A DNA stretch of 13,648 nucleotides from Candidatus Poseidoniaceae archaeon. GTDB taxonomy: Archaea; Thermoplasmatota; Poseidoniia; Poseidoniales; Poseidoniaceae. Each line of letters begins with the position of its first letter. Positions within the stretch are counted from its first letter, which is position 1. The stretch lies in contig JALRLN010000026.1 in the NCBI GenBank assembly GCA_023254445.1, positions 1-13,648 on the forward strand, read 5' to 3'. Below are positions 12,371 through 13,648 of this stretch, piece by piece. Position numbers and translations under genes: made by a program. Below the pieces are notes generated by a model. The model had not been told where the DNA came from and did not search any database. It was given only the letters and a program-made list of their open reading frames with translations.

Positions 12371-13648
12371 ATGGCCGGGAGCGACTCGCGCGCGCCCGGC
12401 TCAACCGAAGCCATCACCCGCCCTGCGAACGTCGTGCAAGCGGCTCGTTGGGCAACGGAAGCATGGGCGCGTCGAGCGGTCAACAAGGCCGAACACGGCG
12501 TGGAAGGCATGTACAACGCCGCCCTCACCTCGCCGAGGATGCTGCTGGCGGTCTGCATCATCGTCGCTGCCGTGCTTGGCAACGTCGGCCTTTCCTTCCA
12601 AGAACAAATCGATGACGACGTGGAGATCTTCCTCCCCGACGATGCAGAATCGACCGACCTGCTGCTTGAGGTCCGCGAAGAATGGTCGACCGACCTTGCC
12701 ATCATCTACGTCCAGACGTCGAACGCTGCGCTGGGCGGCGGCCGTGGCGAGAACATCTCCGACGAAGCCATCCTCCGAGAGATGTCATGGGTCGAAGGGG
12801 ACGCCGACAATGCGGATGGCGGTGCACGAAGCCGCGGCATCGATTGGAGCAAGACCGACCACGGCCGAGACGACGGCATCCTGTGGATCCTTTCCCCGGC
12901 ACAGGTCATCAAGGAGGCCAACTCGGCCGATGGACGCTTCAACCGATCTGCTTGCAACCACGGAATCAACACAAGGCTCCCGCTCACCTTGGATTGCGAC
13001 GTGATCCCCGGGGGTGGAGACTACGTCATTCCCGACCAAGACCGCATTGATGCGCTCATCGAAAACCTCGGAGGGGCCTTCACGTCGATGGTCCGCGACA
13101 CCAACGACAACGACCCAACGGTCGACAGCGATGGGGACGGGGACCCGACCAACGATGCGGATGGCGATGGCGTGTGGGACACGGCAGCCATTGTCGTTGG
13201 GCTCAACCACGACCTCGAACGAACCGAGTTCAGGGATTTTGAGGCCCTGCTTGCCCACGTCCAAGACGTCATCGACGAACGGCCAGATGGCCTGCGTGCC
13301 ACGGAGATGACCGTGACTGGGCTAACGAAGGTCCTGGCCGACATCAGCGACGCGATTTACCAAGACCTGCTCACCATGTTGCCGTGGTCACTGGCGTTTA
13401 CGGTTGGCGTCATCACCCTGTTGCATCGGTCCGCAAAGGTGGTGGTCATCACCGGGACACCGATCGTGCTCGCCCTCGCGGTGACCTTCGGCGGTACGGT
13501 CTTGCTCAACCTCACGTTGACGCCGATGATCGTTGCGACCTTCCCAATCCTCATCGGACTTGGCGTGGATTACGCCCTTCACATGGTGAACCGGATCGAG
13601 GAACGACGACGCCACCACATCGATCAGGTCCACGATGCCAACCGTCGT
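12371..13648 (+). CDS. RND superfamily (MMPL-type) transporter, 5' part, with an Asp-rich calcium-binding-like insert
   Basis: The reading frame is open from ATG 12371 to the window edge (426 residues), so the 3' end is missing. TM1 is at about 56-75 (MLLAVCIIVAAVLGNVGLSF). A large external loop runs to about 330, then three helices at about 334-351, 357-380 and 384-408. The RND TM4 signature GLGVDYALHMVNRIEE is at about 397-411. The long N-terminal cytoplasmic stretch (about 55 residues) is unusual for the family. In the loop, residues 243-270 are a run of Asp-rich DxDGDGD / DADGDGVWD units like thrombospondin type 3 repeats. Cys195 and Cys209 are candidates for a disulfide. Substrate unknown. 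It differs from the exporter at 1207-3771 in loop sequence and head, so it is a separate family member, not a recent copy. Confidence 0.9.
   Translation, partial: MAGSDSRAPGSTEAITRPANVVQAARWATEAWARRAVNKAEHGVEGMYNAALTSPRMLLAVCIIVAAVLGNVGLSFQEQIDDDVEIFLPDDAESTDLLLEVREEWSTDLAIIYVQTSNAALGGGRGENISDEAILREMSWVEGDADNADGGARSRGIDWSKTDHGRDDGILWILSPAQVIKEANSADGRFNRSACNHGINTRLPLTLDCDVIPGGGDYVIPDQDRIDALIENLGGAFTSMVRDTNDNDPTVDSDGDGDPTNDADGDGVWDTAAIVVGLNHDLERTEFRDFEALLAHVQDVIDERPDGLRATEMTVTGLTKVLADISDAIYQDLLTMLPWSLAFTVGVITLLHRSAKVVVITGTPIVLALAVTFGGTVLLNLTLTPMIVATFPILIGLGVDYALHMVNRIEERRRHHIDQVHDANRR

Noticed and set aside
1..13648. CRISPR arrays, insertion sequences, att sites and prophage genes
   Set aside because: No spaced direct repeats, transposase or integrase motifs, or composition breaks were seen. 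The gene content is ordinary chromosomal.

Overview
The window looks like a GC-rich, gene-dense euryarchaeal chromosome segment. My best guess is a marine Thermoplasmatota / Candidatus Poseidoniales (Marine Group II) genome, but only the domain is firm. The domain call rests on an archaeal RNA polymerase subunit L (Rpo11), an archaeal EF-1 beta next to its usual small Zn-ribbon partner, a TruD/Pus7-type pseudouridine synthase, a DUF2240-like protein, and several TATA-like boxes about 25 bp upstream of start codons. No phage, transposon, CRISPR array, tRNA or rRNA was seen. Intergenic gaps are all under 140 bp.

Layout: 1-598 is the 3' end of a surface protein (CARDB-like end, one membrane helix, cytoplasmic tail). 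638-1210 encodes a DUF2240-like protein, which converges on a complete RND/MMPL exporter on the minus strand (1207-3771); their stop codons overlap. Divergent from the exporter are rpoL (3876-4127) and truD (4141-5547). Next comes a minus-strand translation/nucleic-acid cluster, in transcription order: rlmE (7215-6469), an OB-fold protein (6440-6114), a 55-aa Zn-ribbon protein (6074-5907) and aEF-1 beta (5897-5625). Divergent from rlmE, across an 11-bp perfect inverted repeat, is a membrane-anchored thioredoxin-like protein (7302-8246). A small acidic protein follows (8340-8603). Its stop codon abuts that of a minus-strand disulfide pair: a TlpA/DsbA-like thioredoxin (9892-9224) overlapping a VKOR-family oxidoreductase (9227-8604) by GTGA. 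Upstream on the same strand is a GalE-like sugar-nucleotide epimerase (10888-9938). On the plus strand are an 86-aa unknown protein (10993-11253), a hairpin plus T-rich terminator candidate, a family 2 glycosyltransferase with two C-terminal membrane helices (11390-12322), and the start of a second RND-type protein that runs off the window (12371-13648).

Three themes stand out. (1) RNA and translation: rpoL, truD, rlmE, OB-fold, Zn-ribbon, aEF-1 beta. (2) Extracytoplasmic thiol chemistry: VKOR with its coupled CPYC thioredoxin, and a second anchored thioredoxin with WCEVC. Both RND proteins have paired cysteines in their external loops and could be clients. (3) Envelope and sugar metabolism: epimerase, membrane glycosyltransferase and two RND proteins, one with an Asp-rich calcium-binding-like insert.

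All functional calls come from motifs and architecture read by eye; no database search was run.
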